This document shows positions 42,814-53,500 of a stretch of DNA of 64,000 bases, piece by piece. Under the pieces are notes generated by a model. The model was given only the letters and a program-made list of their open reading frames with translations. It made no database searches and was not told the origin of the DNA. How positions within the stretch are numbered: the stretch's first letter is position 1; the number at the start of each line of letters is the position of its first letter. The stretch comes from Prevotella sp. (GTDB taxonomy: Bacteria; Bacteroidota; Bacteroidia; Bacteroidales; Bacteroidaceae). The translations under genes were made by a program, and so were the position numbers. The stretch spans positions 1-64,000 of the forward strand of contig JAFRRN010000050.1 in the NCBI GenBank assembly GCA_017428055.1. Reading direction: 5' to 3'.

Positions 42814-42884
42814 TTCCGCTGCAAATATAGGAAAAATTAAGCTATATTCAGCGGAAAATGGCATTTTTATTTGCTTTTCCGCTG
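42814..42884 (-). promoter_or_regulatory. Promoter with three TTCCGCTG operator-like boxes
   Basis: The -7 box TATATTTG (42822-42829, minus) of the ATPase gene is flanked by TTCCGCTG (42814-42821) and its inverse CAGCGGAA (42849-42856), with paired AAATATA/TATATT inside the arms. A third TTCCGCTG is at 42877-42884. This arrangement suggests repression by a dimeric DNA-binding protein, perhaps the ATPase itself. Confidence 0.55.
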
Positions 42885-43010
42885 GAAATAGCTCATTGTT
42901 GACATATTTAGCATGAATAACGTTTATTCAAAATCTGAATAAAAACCGCTCTATTTGTCCATAATTCTGTCACATTATTGTTATCATTGAAGAATGAAAA
43001 AGAATGAAAA

Positions 43011-43958
43011 CTATAAGTTAAATGCCACGTTGACCAGTATGGAAGAACTGGAAACGTGGTATTTTCCGTATGCTAAATTGAGTTTGAAGCGGTCGAGGTT
43101 GATGCCGCCGCCAAGGGTGAAGCCCGCGCCATGGGAGCTTTCATTGCCATCAGCCGACAGGACGGTAATCTCGTTTCCCCTCCGGAAGTTATATCCCGCC
43201 CCCACCCATATCTGCGGGGAGAGGATGATGTCGGCACCTAAGGTGACGTGCTTGATGAATTTGTAATCCCAATGGTTGAGGTCTACCAACGTGAGAGAGA
43301 AGCGGAAAGGCGTATGCGTGAGCCGCTTAGACACTCCCGCCTGTAGGTCGATGGGCATCGGCTCATAGTCATCATTGTATGCCTTGAGCTGTCCGCCAAG
43401 GTTTTTCACCACCAAACCGACGGAAAAGTCCTTCTCCGGGTCATAGTAATTGAGTCCCAGGTCTACACCCATGGCGATGGAATTATACTCCCCGATGTAG
43501 GAAGTGATGAACTTGGCGGTGATGCCGCCCGTCAACTTATTCGTCAACAGATAGGAGAAATAGCCACAGAGGGCAATGTCCTTGGCGGAGAAGTCGCCCA
43601 CCTGCACGTTGTCGGCGGTCATCTCTTTCATCTTGCCATAATTGATATACTGCGCACTGGCGGCAACTGAGGCTTTCTCCTTGATAATCTTGGTAAACGC
43701 CGCGCTGGCTGTGTTAGCCCCCGACATGTAATTCATGTAATTGAGGAGGACAGTCTTGTCCTCCACCGTATAGAGCAAGGCGGGATTATGGAAGATCAGG
43801 GAAGCGTCGTCTTCTATCAATGTCACGTTGTCACCACCCAACGCGGCGGCATGGGCACTGATGGGAAGGCGCAGGAAGTTATAGGATGTCTGGCTCTCTT
43901 GTGCGTCCAACGATGACACAAAGACCAACAGCAATATGGAAAAAAGGACTTTTTTCAT
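43011..43958 (-). CDS. porQ: Type IX secretion system protein PorQ
   Basis: 315 residues. A signal peptide (VLFSILLLVFVSSLDAQ) is followed by YNFLRLPISAHAAALGGDNV and DASLIFHNPALL, the opening shared by PorQ/PorV barrel proteins, and the protein ends in the outer-membrane strand ILVNVAFNL. PorQ belongs to the attachment complex that anchors type IX cargo to the cell surface. It supports the reading that the GIYI..GKK-tailed proteins here are type IX substrates. Preceded by a TATCTTTG box. Confidence 0.85.
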   Translation of the reverse strand: MKKVLFSILLLVFVSSLDAQESQTSYNFLRLPISAHAAALGGDNVTLIEDDASLIFHNPALLYTVEDKTVLLNYMNYMSGANTASAAFTKIIKEKASVAASAQYINYGKMKEMTADNVQVGDFSAKDIALCGYFSYLLTNKLTGGITAKFITSYIGEYNSIAMGVDLGLNYYDPEKDFSVGLVVKNLGGQLKAYNDDYEPMPIDLQAGVSKRLTHTPFRFSLTLVDLNHWDYKFIKHVTLGADIILSPQIWVGAGYNFRRGNEITVLSADGNESSHGAGFTLGGGINLDRFKLNLAYGKYHVSSSSILVNVAFNL

Positions 43959-43979
43959 TCAAATTCATCAATTTATCGG

Positions 43980-43987
43980 CAAAGATA
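43980..43987 (-). promoter_or_regulatory. -7 element of porQ
   Basis: TATCTTTG on the minus strand, 21 nt before the ATG at 43958. Confidence 0.6.
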
Positions 43988-44089
43988 CACCATTTTTTAA
44001 AATATCTGCATTATTTTTGCACTATCTTTTACGATGTAACGTTATTCATATAACGGAAAGGCATCACTTTTAGTATATTAAGACCATCG

Positions 44090-44794
44090 ATGGAAAAGAA
44101 GAAATCAGACAAGGCGAACTTGGAAAACAAGCGAGGATTGTTTTTCTTGTTGGGGGTCGTCTTCGGCATAACACTGCTCGTTGTCGCCTTGGAATGGTCT
44201 TTCGAGACGGACGACTATGCGCTTGATGAGGTGTTCTTCGACGAGATGGCACAAGACCTCGAACTCTTACCGTCACAAGATGGCGAGGAGAAGGAAATGA
44301 TAAAGCAAGCCTCACCCGTGACTACACAAATCATCGCCACGGAAACAGGCCAAGATAATACGGAGGTAGCAGAGGCAAAGACAGACATCAATACCATTGC
44401 AAGCACCGAACCCATCGAACAAACGGAGGACATTGAGTCCATCCCCCCTACCCCAACGACGGAAACGACCAACGACTCTGTGGTCCATTTCCGCATCGTG
44501 GAACAAATGCCAGAGTTCCCCGGCGGCATGACAGCCTATATGAAATGGCTCACCAAGAACCTCAAATACCCCGACATTGCCCGTGACCAGCGGTTGCAAG
44601 GGAAAGTCATCGTGCAGTTTATCGTCAACAAAGACGGCACCATCGCCGATGCCAAGGTGGTGAAGTCGGTCACGCCGTCGCTCGACCGCGAGGCGATGCG
44701 CGTGATACGGATGATGCCCGCATGGAAGCCGGGCATACAAGACGACAAGCCCTGCCGCACGATGATTGCCGTCCCCATCGTATTCAAACTATAA
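44090..44794 (+). CDS. TonB-family energy transducer
   Basis: 234 residues. A short basic cytoplasmic start, one membrane helix (GLFFLLGVVFGITLLVVALE, about 15-34), a long acidic and Thr/Pro-rich periplasmic linker, and the C-terminal TonB fold at about 150-234 (YMKWLTKNLKYPDIARDQRL, GKVIVQFIVNKDGTIADAKV, PAWKPGIQD). It should pass proton-motive energy to outer-membrane transporters. First of three close genes (15-bp gap to the prenyl synthase). Confidence 0.88.
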   Translation: MEKKKSDKANLENKRGLFFLLGVVFGITLLVVALEWSFETDDYALDEVFFDEMAQDLELLPSQDGEEKEMIKQASPVTTQIIATETGQDNTEVAEAKTDINTIASTEPIEQTEDIESIPPTPTTETTNDSVVHFRIVEQMPEFPGGMTAYMKWLTKNLKYPDIARDQRLQGKVIVQFIVNKDGTIADAKVVKSVTPSLDREAMRVIRMMPAWKPGIQDDKPCRTMIAVPIVFKL

Positions 44795-44809
44795 ATCCAT
44801 TCATAAACC

Positions 44810-45775
44810 ATGTACACAGCAGACGAAATCCTACATCAAGTGAATGCCTACATCGACCACTTGCCATACGACCGCAAGCCCGAGTCGCTCTATGCACCCA
44901 TCAAATATGTGCTGTCATTGGGAGGAAAGCGCATCCGTCCCATCCTAATGATGCTCAGTTACAACCTCTACAAGGATGACCCCGAGCGCATCCTCGGGGC
45001 GGCCTGCGCCATCGAGACCTACCATAACTATACGCTCTTGCATGATGATTTGATGGATAACGCTCCCATTAGGCGCGGACACCAGACCGTCCATGCCAAA
45101 TGGGATGCCAATACCGCCATCCTCTCAGGCGACTCGATGCTCGTGACAGCCTACCAACAGATGCTTGAAACCCACAACTTCCAAGCACTGGAGCTATTCA
45201 CGGAGACGGCCCTTGAGATTGGCGAGGGACAGCAATATGACATGGACTTCGAGACACGCATGGACGTGACAGAGGAGGAATACATCGAGATGATTCGCCT
45301 GAAGACCAGCGTATTGCTTGCCTGTGCCATGAAAATCGGTGCCATCCTCGCTGGCGCAACCGATGAAGATGCCAACAACCTATATAGATTTGGGGAGCAA
45401 ATCGGGCTTGCCTTCCAGTTGCAAGACGACTACCTCGATGTCTATGGCGACACGGAAGTGTTTGGCAAGGCGATTGGTGGCGACATCACGTCGAACAAAA
45501 AGACCTATATGCTTATCAATGCCATCAATCGCGCAAACGACAAACAACGCGAGGAACTGGGCTATTGGCTGTCGGCAACAGACTTCGATGCCAAGGAAAA
45601 GATCGATGCCGTGACACGATTGTACGACGAGATAGGCATTGACCGTCTCGCCCAGCAAAAGATAGAGTATTATTTTGAACAAAGCCGCAAATACCTTGAT
45701 GCCGTCAACGTGCCGGAAGAACGGAAAACGGAACTGCGTAAATATGCGGCGGAAATGATGAAAAGGAGGTTCTAA
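44810..45775 (+). CDS. Polyprenyl synthetase (farnesyl/geranylgeranyl diphosphate synthase type)
   Basis: 321 residues. Both aspartate-rich motifs are present: DDLMD in LLHDDLMDNAPIRRGHQTVH and DDYLD in FQLQDDYLDVYGD. GGKRIRP near residue 38 is the diphosphate-binding site. It condenses isopentenyl diphosphate with an allylic diphosphate in isoprenoid synthesis, for quinone or undecaprenyl precursors. Chain length cannot be read with certainty. The stop TAA shares its last base with the next ATG (TAATG at 45773-45777). Confidence 0.9.
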   Translation: MYTADEILHQVNAYIDHLPYDRKPESLYAPIKYVLSLGGKRIRPILMMLSYNLYKDDPERILGAACAIETYHNYTLLHDDLMDNAPIRRGHQTVHAKWDANTAILSGDSMLVTAYQQMLETHNFQALELFTETALEIGEGQQYDMDFETRMDVTEEEYIEMIRLKTSVLLACAMKIGAILAGATDEDANNLYRFGEQIGLAFQLQDDYLDVYGDTEVFGKAIGGDITSNKKTYMLINAINRANDKQREELGYWLSATDFDAKEKIDAVTRLYDEIGIDRLAQQKIEYYFEQSRKYLDAVNVPEERKTELRKYAAEMMKRRF

Positions 45776-46473
45776 TGCCATACAGAAGACTACCCAAGAC
45801 CGACGCAGCACGGCTCAAGGCTCTCAAAACGCTGTTGGAAAGCGACGTACTGTATTCCATCAGGAACAGGTTTCTCGACTACCAGCTCGTCAATCGCGCC
45901 CAACCAGCATACGAGAGGCTGTTTACCGCTAACGAGCAACTCAAGCTCAGCAACCAAGCACAGATGCGAGTGACGCCCAAAATAGAGAAAGCACAGCGCA
46001 ACGCTGCCCTCTTCGTGAGCCATTTCATACAAGTGCTGCTCATGGCGGTTGAGCGTGGAGAAATCCCCACAAAGGCTCTCACCCTCTACCAATTGCCTGA
46101 AGACACGACGGCTGTGCCCAACATCAAGTCGATAGACCGCCTCTTGGATTGGAGCGACAAAATCGTCCAGGGCGAGAAGGAACGTATCAAACAAGGCGGA
46201 AGACCCATCTACAATCCCGCCATCGGTACAGTAACGACTCACATCGAGGTTTTCAAGGACACGCTTGAGCAACAGAAAAAACTACAAGCCCGCACCCAAC
46301 GGGTGCAAGACGAGCTGAACAACATCCGCCCAGAGGTGGACGAAATCATCCTCGAGGTATGGAACCAGGTGGAGAAACACTACGAGAACGAGCCGCCCGA
46401 AGTACGTTACCCCGAATGCAGAAAGCTCGGTATCGTGTATTATTACCGCAGGCATGAGCCACATGATTATTGA
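45775..46473 (+). CDS. Unknown conserved-looking protein coupled to prenyl synthase
   Basis: 232 residues, not recognised. No signal peptide or membrane segment. It is largely helical, with a likely coiled coil at about 165-200 (FKDTLEQQKKLQARTQRVQD) and a basic start. AGGAGG 6 nt before the ATG, within the end of the prenyl synthase gene, and the 1-nt overlap show strong coupling. A motif GRPIYNPAIGTVTTHIEVF may mark the family. Function unknown; the operon suggests a cell-envelope or isoprenoid link, which is inference only. Confidence 0.65.
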   Translation: MPYRRLPKTDAARLKALKTLLESDVLYSIRNRFLDYQLVNRAQPAYERLFTANEQLKLSNQAQMRVTPKIEKAQRNAALFVSHFIQVLLMAVERGEIPTKALTLYQLPEDTTAVPNIKSIDRLLDWSDKIVQGEKERIKQGGRPIYNPAIGTVTTHIEVFKDTLEQQKKLQARTQRVQDELNNIRPEVDEIILEVWNQVEKHYENEPPEVRYPECRKLGIVYYYRRHEPHDY

Positions 46474-46561
46474 AAAAACTCTTTTTCATAAACGTAGAAT
46501 GAAGAACCGTAAACACACGATTCTTCATTCTTCATATATCTACCTATAGGTATAACCAATA

Positions 46562-49500
46562 TCAATCTTGATTGAGCACTATCTCAACCAATGTCACCAC
46601 ATCTGAAATATTGATTGTACCATCGCCATTCACATCGGCAGCGGCATAAATGAATGGGGCTGGATTCTTCTCCAACACATAGTTGGTGAGGAAGACAACA
46701 TCGGTGATATTGACAAGACCGTCGCCATTGACATCGCCCAACAACACTTCAACTTTACCCAAGCGGAAATAACCTTGTTTCCATCTAAAGAAATCACCCG
46801 ACGTGTCAACGCCAAAATCGAAGCCTTCGGGGGCGAACAACTCACAAGGAGCGGCGGCTGTGCCAATGCCCGAACAAGCGCTTGCTGGCAAGACATTCAT
46901 GCTCTCATGGATATAGAGCTGTGTCAACGCATTGCAACCATAGATCACATTTGAGAAACTTGCCGCATTGGTCATGTCAAGATGGCTCAAGTCAAGGCTT
47001 GTCAACGCACCACAATTATAGAACATCTGTGTCATATTGGTGACATTCGTCGTATTTAGGTAAGCCAAGCCATTTATGCCAGTTAGATTTGCCATACCAG
47101 AGAACCAACGATAAGTGGACGTTGGACGGGCATTGGCGAAAGAAGCATCAAAGGCTACCTCGGTAATTGAGGCATTCGACGCACTCCATGCCGGGTTGCT
47201 TGTAGCGTTCATGGCCATAGGCGTGACATCCCGATTCCAAGGCTGGTCATCGTAATAGAATGTCAACTTGTCATCAGTAAGCGTTGCGTATGCTACCTCG
47301 GTACCTGGCAAATAGAATGTACCCGAATTCCATTTAAAGGACAAATTGGAAGTATCTACACCAAAATCAAAACCTTCTGGGGCATAAATCAGACATGGCG
47401 CAGTGGTTGCACCTATTCCTCCGCACACGCTTGTATATGCTGCTACCCCTGTCATGCCCCCTGAAATATGTAGTTCTTTCAACCCCTTACAATTATACAA
47501 CATGGATGCGGCATTCGTCACACTGCTCATATCAAAGCCACTCAAGTCAAGACTTGTCAAGCCTGTACATCCATAGAACATCTTTTCCATGTTTTCCGTT
47601 GCCGATGTGTTCAGGCTTTCCATGCCCTCAATGTTTGTCAAATTGACCATACCTACAAACCATTGACTGGTGGAAACAGGACTTGTCGCCGCAAAGGACT
47701 CATCAAATACCACTGTTGTTACAGACTCCCTAACGCTATACCAACTCGGTGAACCAGAAACATTGATGCGATACTTCATCTCTGGACGCTCCCAAGGCTT
47801 TTCATCATAATAGAATGTCAATGCGCCATCGACCAATGTAGTGTATGCCAACGTTGTTCCATTGAGGAAGAAATAACCACTATTCCACCTGAAATACAAA
47901 GCCGACGTATCTACTTCCCCAAAGTCAAAGCCCTCGGGAGCATGGAGGATGCATGGGGACGCTGCCGTGCCAACGACATTACATGCGGAAGTATAGACTC
48001 CCGTCATGGTAGCAGGGATATACAAATCCCTCAAGCCGTTACAATTACCGAGCAGATAATTGGCACTCGTTACGTTAGACATATCGAAAGAGCTAATGTC
48101 AAGGATTGCCAATCCACTACAACCAGAGAACATGCTATTCATCGTAGTCACGTTAGAAGTGTTGAACTTACTCACATCAAGGCTTTCCAAGCTGCTGCAA
48201 CCATTGAACATGTTATTCATCGTGGTCACATTGGAAGTGTTGAACTTATCCAAATCAAGACTCGTAAGCTGACTACAATTATAGAACATAGCTTCCATGG
48301 TCGTGACGTTAGACGTGTTCAAGTATTCCAATCCCTTGATTTCCGTAAGGTTGGTCATCCCATAAAACCATCGATAGGTACTTGTCGGACTCACCTCCGC
48401 AAAGGATGGGGCAAACTCTGCGGTATTAACTTCCGTGTTGGAAGAATACCAAGCAGGGGAATTGGTCGTGTTCAAGGTCATCGGGATTGTGCCGTGTAAC
48501 CAGAGTTGGTCATCATAATAGAAAGACAATGTTCCATCTTTGAGAATGGCGTATGGTGTCTTTGTTCCTACCAAATAGAAATAACCGTAATACCACCTGA
48601 AATATAGTCCAGATGTTTCCACGCCAAAATCATAGCCTTCAGGGGCATAGACCATACAGGGAGACGTGGAAGTTCCGATGCCATTGCAACCGTATGTCCC
48701 TATATCAGGAACGCCCAAAGGGATATACAGGCTTTTCAAACTGGCACAACTTGTCAGCATATTTGATGCCGAAGACACATGAGACATGTCGAAAGACCTC
48801 AAGTCAAGACTCGTTAGCCCACTACACCCATAAAACATCGTATTCATTTCTGTCACATTCGTTGTGTTGAAATGACTCACGTCAAGGCTTGTCAAGCCAC
48901 TGCATCCCGAGAACATCGACCTCATGGTTGTCACCTGAGACGTGTTGAAATGGCTCACGTCAAGGCTTTCCAATGCACTACATCCATAAAACATGCAATA
49001 CATTGATGTCACTTCAGAGGTGTTAAGATTCTCTATGCCAACAACATTCTTCAAGTTTGCCTGGTTATAAAACCAATATGCTGTGGTTTGGGGACGTGCT
49101 TCGGCAAATGAGCTGTCAAAGACGACATCGGTAATGGTGTTCATGGTATACCATGATGAATAATAATTTCCTTCATTCATCTCATAGAGAGTGCCATTCC
49201 GGGTGTCCTTCTTCGTGTCGTGATAGAACGTTAAGGTTTTCTCATCCGTTGACAACACGGCATAGGTACTCTCCTCAAATGGCTGGATATTGATAACAGC
49301 ATACTTATTCTGGTTGTAATCATAATAGGAAGGATTCAAGGCTGTCATGGCATACCATCCGTCACAAAAGCCACCCCAGCCCCAGTTGATATGGTAAGTG
49401 TCATCATTGGCATCATAACCATCGCAAATGAAAGCATGGCTACCATTGCCACTGCCACTAATTATCACAGGTTTTCCATCCGTCAACTGACCATATACCA

Positions 49501-50422
49501 TTTCATCCCATTCCGATGCGGTATAATCTTCCTCCTTGACCATAGACATTCCAATATTGTAGCCAAAGTTGTATTTGAGCGCATGGACGCACTTGCCAAG
49601 ACTTCCACTCGTGCCATCCGCATCATAATCAGCTTGTATGGCCTGGCCACAGTAGCGGAACAGTTGTGAAACGGCAGCCTTGCTTGCCGTAGTGGTGGGG
49701 GTGTCATCTGTCATATCTGCCCAGTCGAAAGAATCAAGGGCATCAAGGGCACTAACATAATACCCATTCTTTGCGGTGGTGTAGGCATCCAAAGCCTTCG
49801 ATCCACAAGGGAAAGTCTTGCCATCCTTGCCCTTTGTCGCCCAGAAATATGTCATCTGCGCCAATACTGTTGCCATGCAACCCGTCAAGCATCGTGTCCC
49901 ATTGAAGATACATTGGTCATTAAATGGGGCATTCTGGTTCCACGTGGAGGCAAGCATGTAATCGATGTTGGTGCGGCTTTTCTTGGGAGCCATTCGCAAA
50001 CCACTTGTCCCTGCTTGGTTAGACTGTGCCCAACCAATTTGTGCCGCATAGTCATCGAGCAACGCCTTGATGTTTGTCGGGATGTTGCCAGCATCAAAAC
50101 TACCCTTGTCGCAATAACCAAGGATAGGCACAGCCACATCATCTCCCGACACGATGACAAAGCCATTGCCTTCGCCAATGTTAAAGGCATACAACGCCGC
50201 ATCCTCATCGCCATTCGCGACAGATGTTGATGGGGATTTCATGGTAAATGCGAGCGACAGAGGCTGCTTTCCCTTGACACGCCTTGCCTTGGTAGAGGTG
50301 AAAAACTCCTGTGCTTTCTGCTTGGCATCATCCACCGTGATAGGATTTGCCAATACGACATTGCCCGACAATGCCCATACCATCGCCAGCAATGACACTT
50401 TCAATAATCCAAGTCTTTTCAT
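46562..50422 (-). CDS. C10-family cysteine protease with BspA-like repeats and dockerin-like tail
   Basis: 1286 residues. Signal peptide, then a Spi/streptopain propeptide (ANPITVDDAKQKAQEFF, GNGFVIVSGDDVAVPILGYC) and the C10 catalytic domain with Cys in LTGCMATVLAQMTYFW (about 181) and His in GSHAFICDGYD (about 328), plus YHINWGWGG. From about 390 to 1210 four blocks of DUF285/BspA-like repeats follow (NTSNVTTMNNMFNGCSSLES), each ending in a YAPEGFDFGV segment. The C-terminus is a two-fold calcium-binding dockerin type I-like unit (GDVNGDGLVNITDV, ADVNGDGTINISDV). An exported protease, with repeats that probably bind host or bacterial surfaces. Downstream paralogue of 50514-53762. Confidence 0.88.
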   Translation of the reverse strand: MKRLGLLKVSLLAMVWALSGNVVLANPITVDDAKQKAQEFFTSTKARRVKGKQPLSLAFTMKSPSTSVANGDEDAALYAFNIGEGNGFVIVSGDDVAVPILGYCDKGSFDAGNIPTNIKALLDDYAAQIGWAQSNQAGTSGLRMAPKKSRTNIDYMLASTWNQNAPFNDQCIFNGTRCLTGCMATVLAQMTYFWATKGKDGKTFPCGSKALDAYTTAKNGYYVSALDALDSFDWADMTDDTPTTTASKAAVSQLFRYCGQAIQADYDADGTSGSLGKCVHALKYNFGYNIGMSMVKEEDYTASEWDEMVYGQLTDGKPVIISGSGNGSHAFICDGYDANDDTYHINWGWGGFCDGWYAMTALNPSYYDYNQNKYAVINIQPFEESTYAVLSTDEKTLTFYHDTKKDTRNGTLYEMNEGNYYSSWYTMNTITDVVFDSSFAEARPQTTAYWFYNQANLKNVVGIENLNTSEVTSMYCMFYGCSALESLDVSHFNTSQVTTMRSMFSGCSGLTSLDVSHFNTTNVTEMNTMFYGCSGLTSLDLRSFDMSHVSSASNMLTSCASLKSLYIPLGVPDIGTYGCNGIGTSTSPCMVYAPEGYDFGVETSGLYFRWYYGYFYLVGTKTPYAILKDGTLSFYYDDQLWLHGTIPMTLNTTNSPAWYSSNTEVNTAEFAPSFAEVSPTSTYRWFYGMTNLTEIKGLEYLNTSNVTTMEAMFYNCSQLTSLDLDKFNTSNVTTMNNMFNGCSSLESLDVSKFNTSNVTTMNSMFSGCSGLAILDISSFDMSNVTSANYLLGNCNGLRDLYIPATMTGVYTSACNVVGTAASPCILHAPEGFDFGEVDTSALYFRWNSGYFFLNGTTLAYTTLVDGALTFYYDEKPWERPEMKYRINVSGSPSWYSVRESVTTVVFDESFAATSPVSTSQWFVGMVNLTNIEGMESLNTSATENMEKMFYGCTGLTSLDLSGFDMSSVTNAASMLYNCKGLKELHISGGMTGVAAYTSVCGGIGATTAPCLIYAPEGFDFGVDTSNLSFKWNSGTFYLPGTEVAYATLTDDKLTFYYDDQPWNRDVTPMAMNATSNPAWSASNASITEVAFDASFANARPTSTYRWFSGMANLTGINGLAYLNTTNVTNMTQMFYNCGALTSLDLSHLDMTNAASFSNVIYGCNALTQLYIHESMNVLPASACSGIGTAAAPCELFAPEGFDFGVDTSGDFFRWKQGYFRLGKVEVLLGDVNGDGLVNITDVVFLTNYVLEKNPAPFIYAAADVNGDGTINISDVVTLVEIVLNQD

Positions 50423-50513
50423 AGAAATCGTTATTATGTTTAAATATATATGGTCGATGTTGGTATCTATGAACTATTCTTGATTAACTGCCAATAAGGG
50501 TGATAAAACCATA

Positions 50514-53500
50514 TTAATCCTGCCCAAGTATCTGATTAACCAAATCCACAACATCCGTAACATTAACTATACCATCCGCATTGACATCTGCAGCATCAAG
50601 GATAAATAATGACGGGGTGTTTCCCAAAACATGATTGGAAAGACAAACGACATCGGTGATATTTATAAGACCGTCACCGTTGACATCGCCAACCAATGGG
50701 TCATTAGCCAAGCAGAAATAGCCTTTCTTCCAAATGAAATAATCCCCTGAAGTATCTACACCGAAATCAAAATCATCAGGAACATGAATCACACACGGTG
50801 AAGATTCTGTTCCTACACCATAACATAAATCTGAATTGCATTTACTCGAATTGATGTAGGGTAATGAAAGGTCTTTAAGTTTTATACAATTAGCCATCAT
50901 TTTAGTAGTATAAAAAGCCGCAGTGATTTTTGACATATCCCACATGCTTATATTAAGACTTCCCAATTCACTACAACCATTAAACACGTACATCATATTT
51001 GTGACTTTGGAAGTTTCAAAATTGCTTACATCTATCTTGGAAAGATTACTGCAATTTGAGAATAGCCCTGCAAGATTCTTCACATTAGAAGTATTGAAGC
51101 TTGATAAGTCAATCGTTGAAACCCCAGAACAGCCAGAGAACATGTATTCAAGGTTTGTGACATTAGTAGTATTAAAGTTATTCAAATTCAAGCTTGACAA
51201 TCGACTACATTTACTAAACATATATCCCATATCGGTTACCTTTGATGTTTCAAAATGACAAACATCAAGGTTTGTCAGAGTGCTACATCCATTAAACATA
51301 TATCGCATATTCCTAACCTTTGATGTAACAAAACAGCTAATATCAAGATTCGTCAAACTGCTGCAACCAGAGAACATGTAACTCATATCAGTGACATTGG
51401 AAGTATCAAAGTTTCTCAAGCCTATATTCGGCAAACCGCTGCAACCAGAGAACATACTACCCATATTTGTTACTTTTGAGGTTTCAAAGTTGCCCAAGTC
51501 TATACTCAGCAAACCACTGCAACCAGAGAACATACCGCTCATATCTGTAACTTGGGATGTTTCAAAGTTGCCCAAGCCTATACTCGGCAAACCACTGCAA
51601 TCAGAGAACATACTACCCATATTTGTAACATTGTAGGTTTCAAAGTTGCCCAAGTCTATACTCGGCAAACCACTGCAACCAGAGAACATACCGCTCATAT
51701 CTGTAACTTGGGATGTTTCAAAGTTACTCAAGTCTATTTCTGACAAGCCACTGCAACCAGAGAACATACCACTCATATCTGTAACTTTGGATGTTTCAAA
51801 GTTACTCAAGTCTATTTCTGACAAGCCACTGCAACCTGAAAACATGTAACTCATATTAGTCACATTGGCAGTTGTGAAGCTGCTCAAATCTATACTTGAC
51901 AAACCATCACACCCTTCAAAAAGCCCACTCATGTCTGTCACATTTGAAGTGTCGAAAAAACTCAAATCTAAATCTAAGCTCCGATAATCCCAATATCCAA
52001 AATCACCAAGATCTACATAATTACTTGAACGAAAACAACCAGCAAACATGCGACTCATATTGGTAAGTTTAGGTGTATAAAATGCACCAAACCCACTATA
52101 CTCTAAAGATAATTGGCTACAATTATAAAACATATAACTCATATCTGTAACATTTTGTGTACCAAAATAGTCTAAAGGAACACGATATAGTTTAACACAA
52201 TTAGCAAACAGATGACTCATGTCTGTAACATTAGATGTGTCAAAATTATCATACCCACCAACATCAAATGATTCAAGATTAAAACAACCACTAAACATGC
52301 CACTCATATCTGTAACCTTTGACATATTGAGATTTTCCATATTAAAGATGTTAACTAATCCTCTTAACTCCGCAAACCAATTGCTTGTTGATGTGGGACG
52401 TGCATTTGCAAACGATTCATCAAACACGACATCAGTAATAGTCTCAATACCATACCATCCTTGATGCTTATCAGGAGTTTGCCACCAATATTGAGGTGTA
52501 TAATCATACTTTATTTCAAACACAGTACCTTCACGTGAATCTTTCTCATCATCGAAATAAAAAGTAAGTGTACTCTCATCAGCTGATAATACAGCATATT
52601 GTTTTCTTTTTTCAGGTTGAATATTAATTATTGCCTCTTTTGCATATTTTAAATAAACCGCACCATATCCTGCATGCATTTCGTACCATCCATCCAAATT
52701 ACCATCCCATCCCCAATTGAAGTGGAACTTCCCTGTATTCGCATCATATCCATCACAAATAAACGCATGAGAACTACACGCCATAAGGACAGGTTTTTCA
52801 TCTGCCAGTTGATTATAAATAATATCATTCCAATTTAATGCTTCTTGGTTAACAGAATCCACATAGGAAATATACTCAAACGACATACTGGAATAATATC
52901 CAAAATAATCACTTAATGCTGAAGTTACATCTTGCATATAGGCACCTGATCCATCTTCTGGAGTATAATCCATCTTTACAGACTGCCCACAATAACGCAT
53001 TAATTGGGCGACGGCTTCTTTACTGGCAGCGGTTGATGGATATCCATTATTCATGGTCATGTTTGTCCAATCAAAAGAATCAATTTGATCAAGTTCTCCA
53101 ACTGTATAATGATTAGTTATTGTATTATAAGATGGAATAGATTTGGATCCACATGGATAAGTCTCACCATGCGCACCTTTAGTCCCCCAGTAATACATTA
53201 CCTGTGCCATAGCTGTTGCCACACAACCTGTTGCACAATAATCTCCATCAAACACACATTGATAATTGTATGGACTTCTTTGTCCCCATTCTGAATCTAC
53301 CAGAACATCAACGGACGATTTAGCCTTTTTGGGAGCAATGGATTTCTTTGATGTAATAACACCATGAGCTTTTGCACTTGCAATTTCTTCTGCATAACTA
53401 TTGAGCCAAGCCTTCACATTGCACGGTAGGTTATCAGCATCAAAGCTACCCTTGTCACAATAGCCAAGGATCGGCACTGCCACATCGTCGCCAGAGACGA

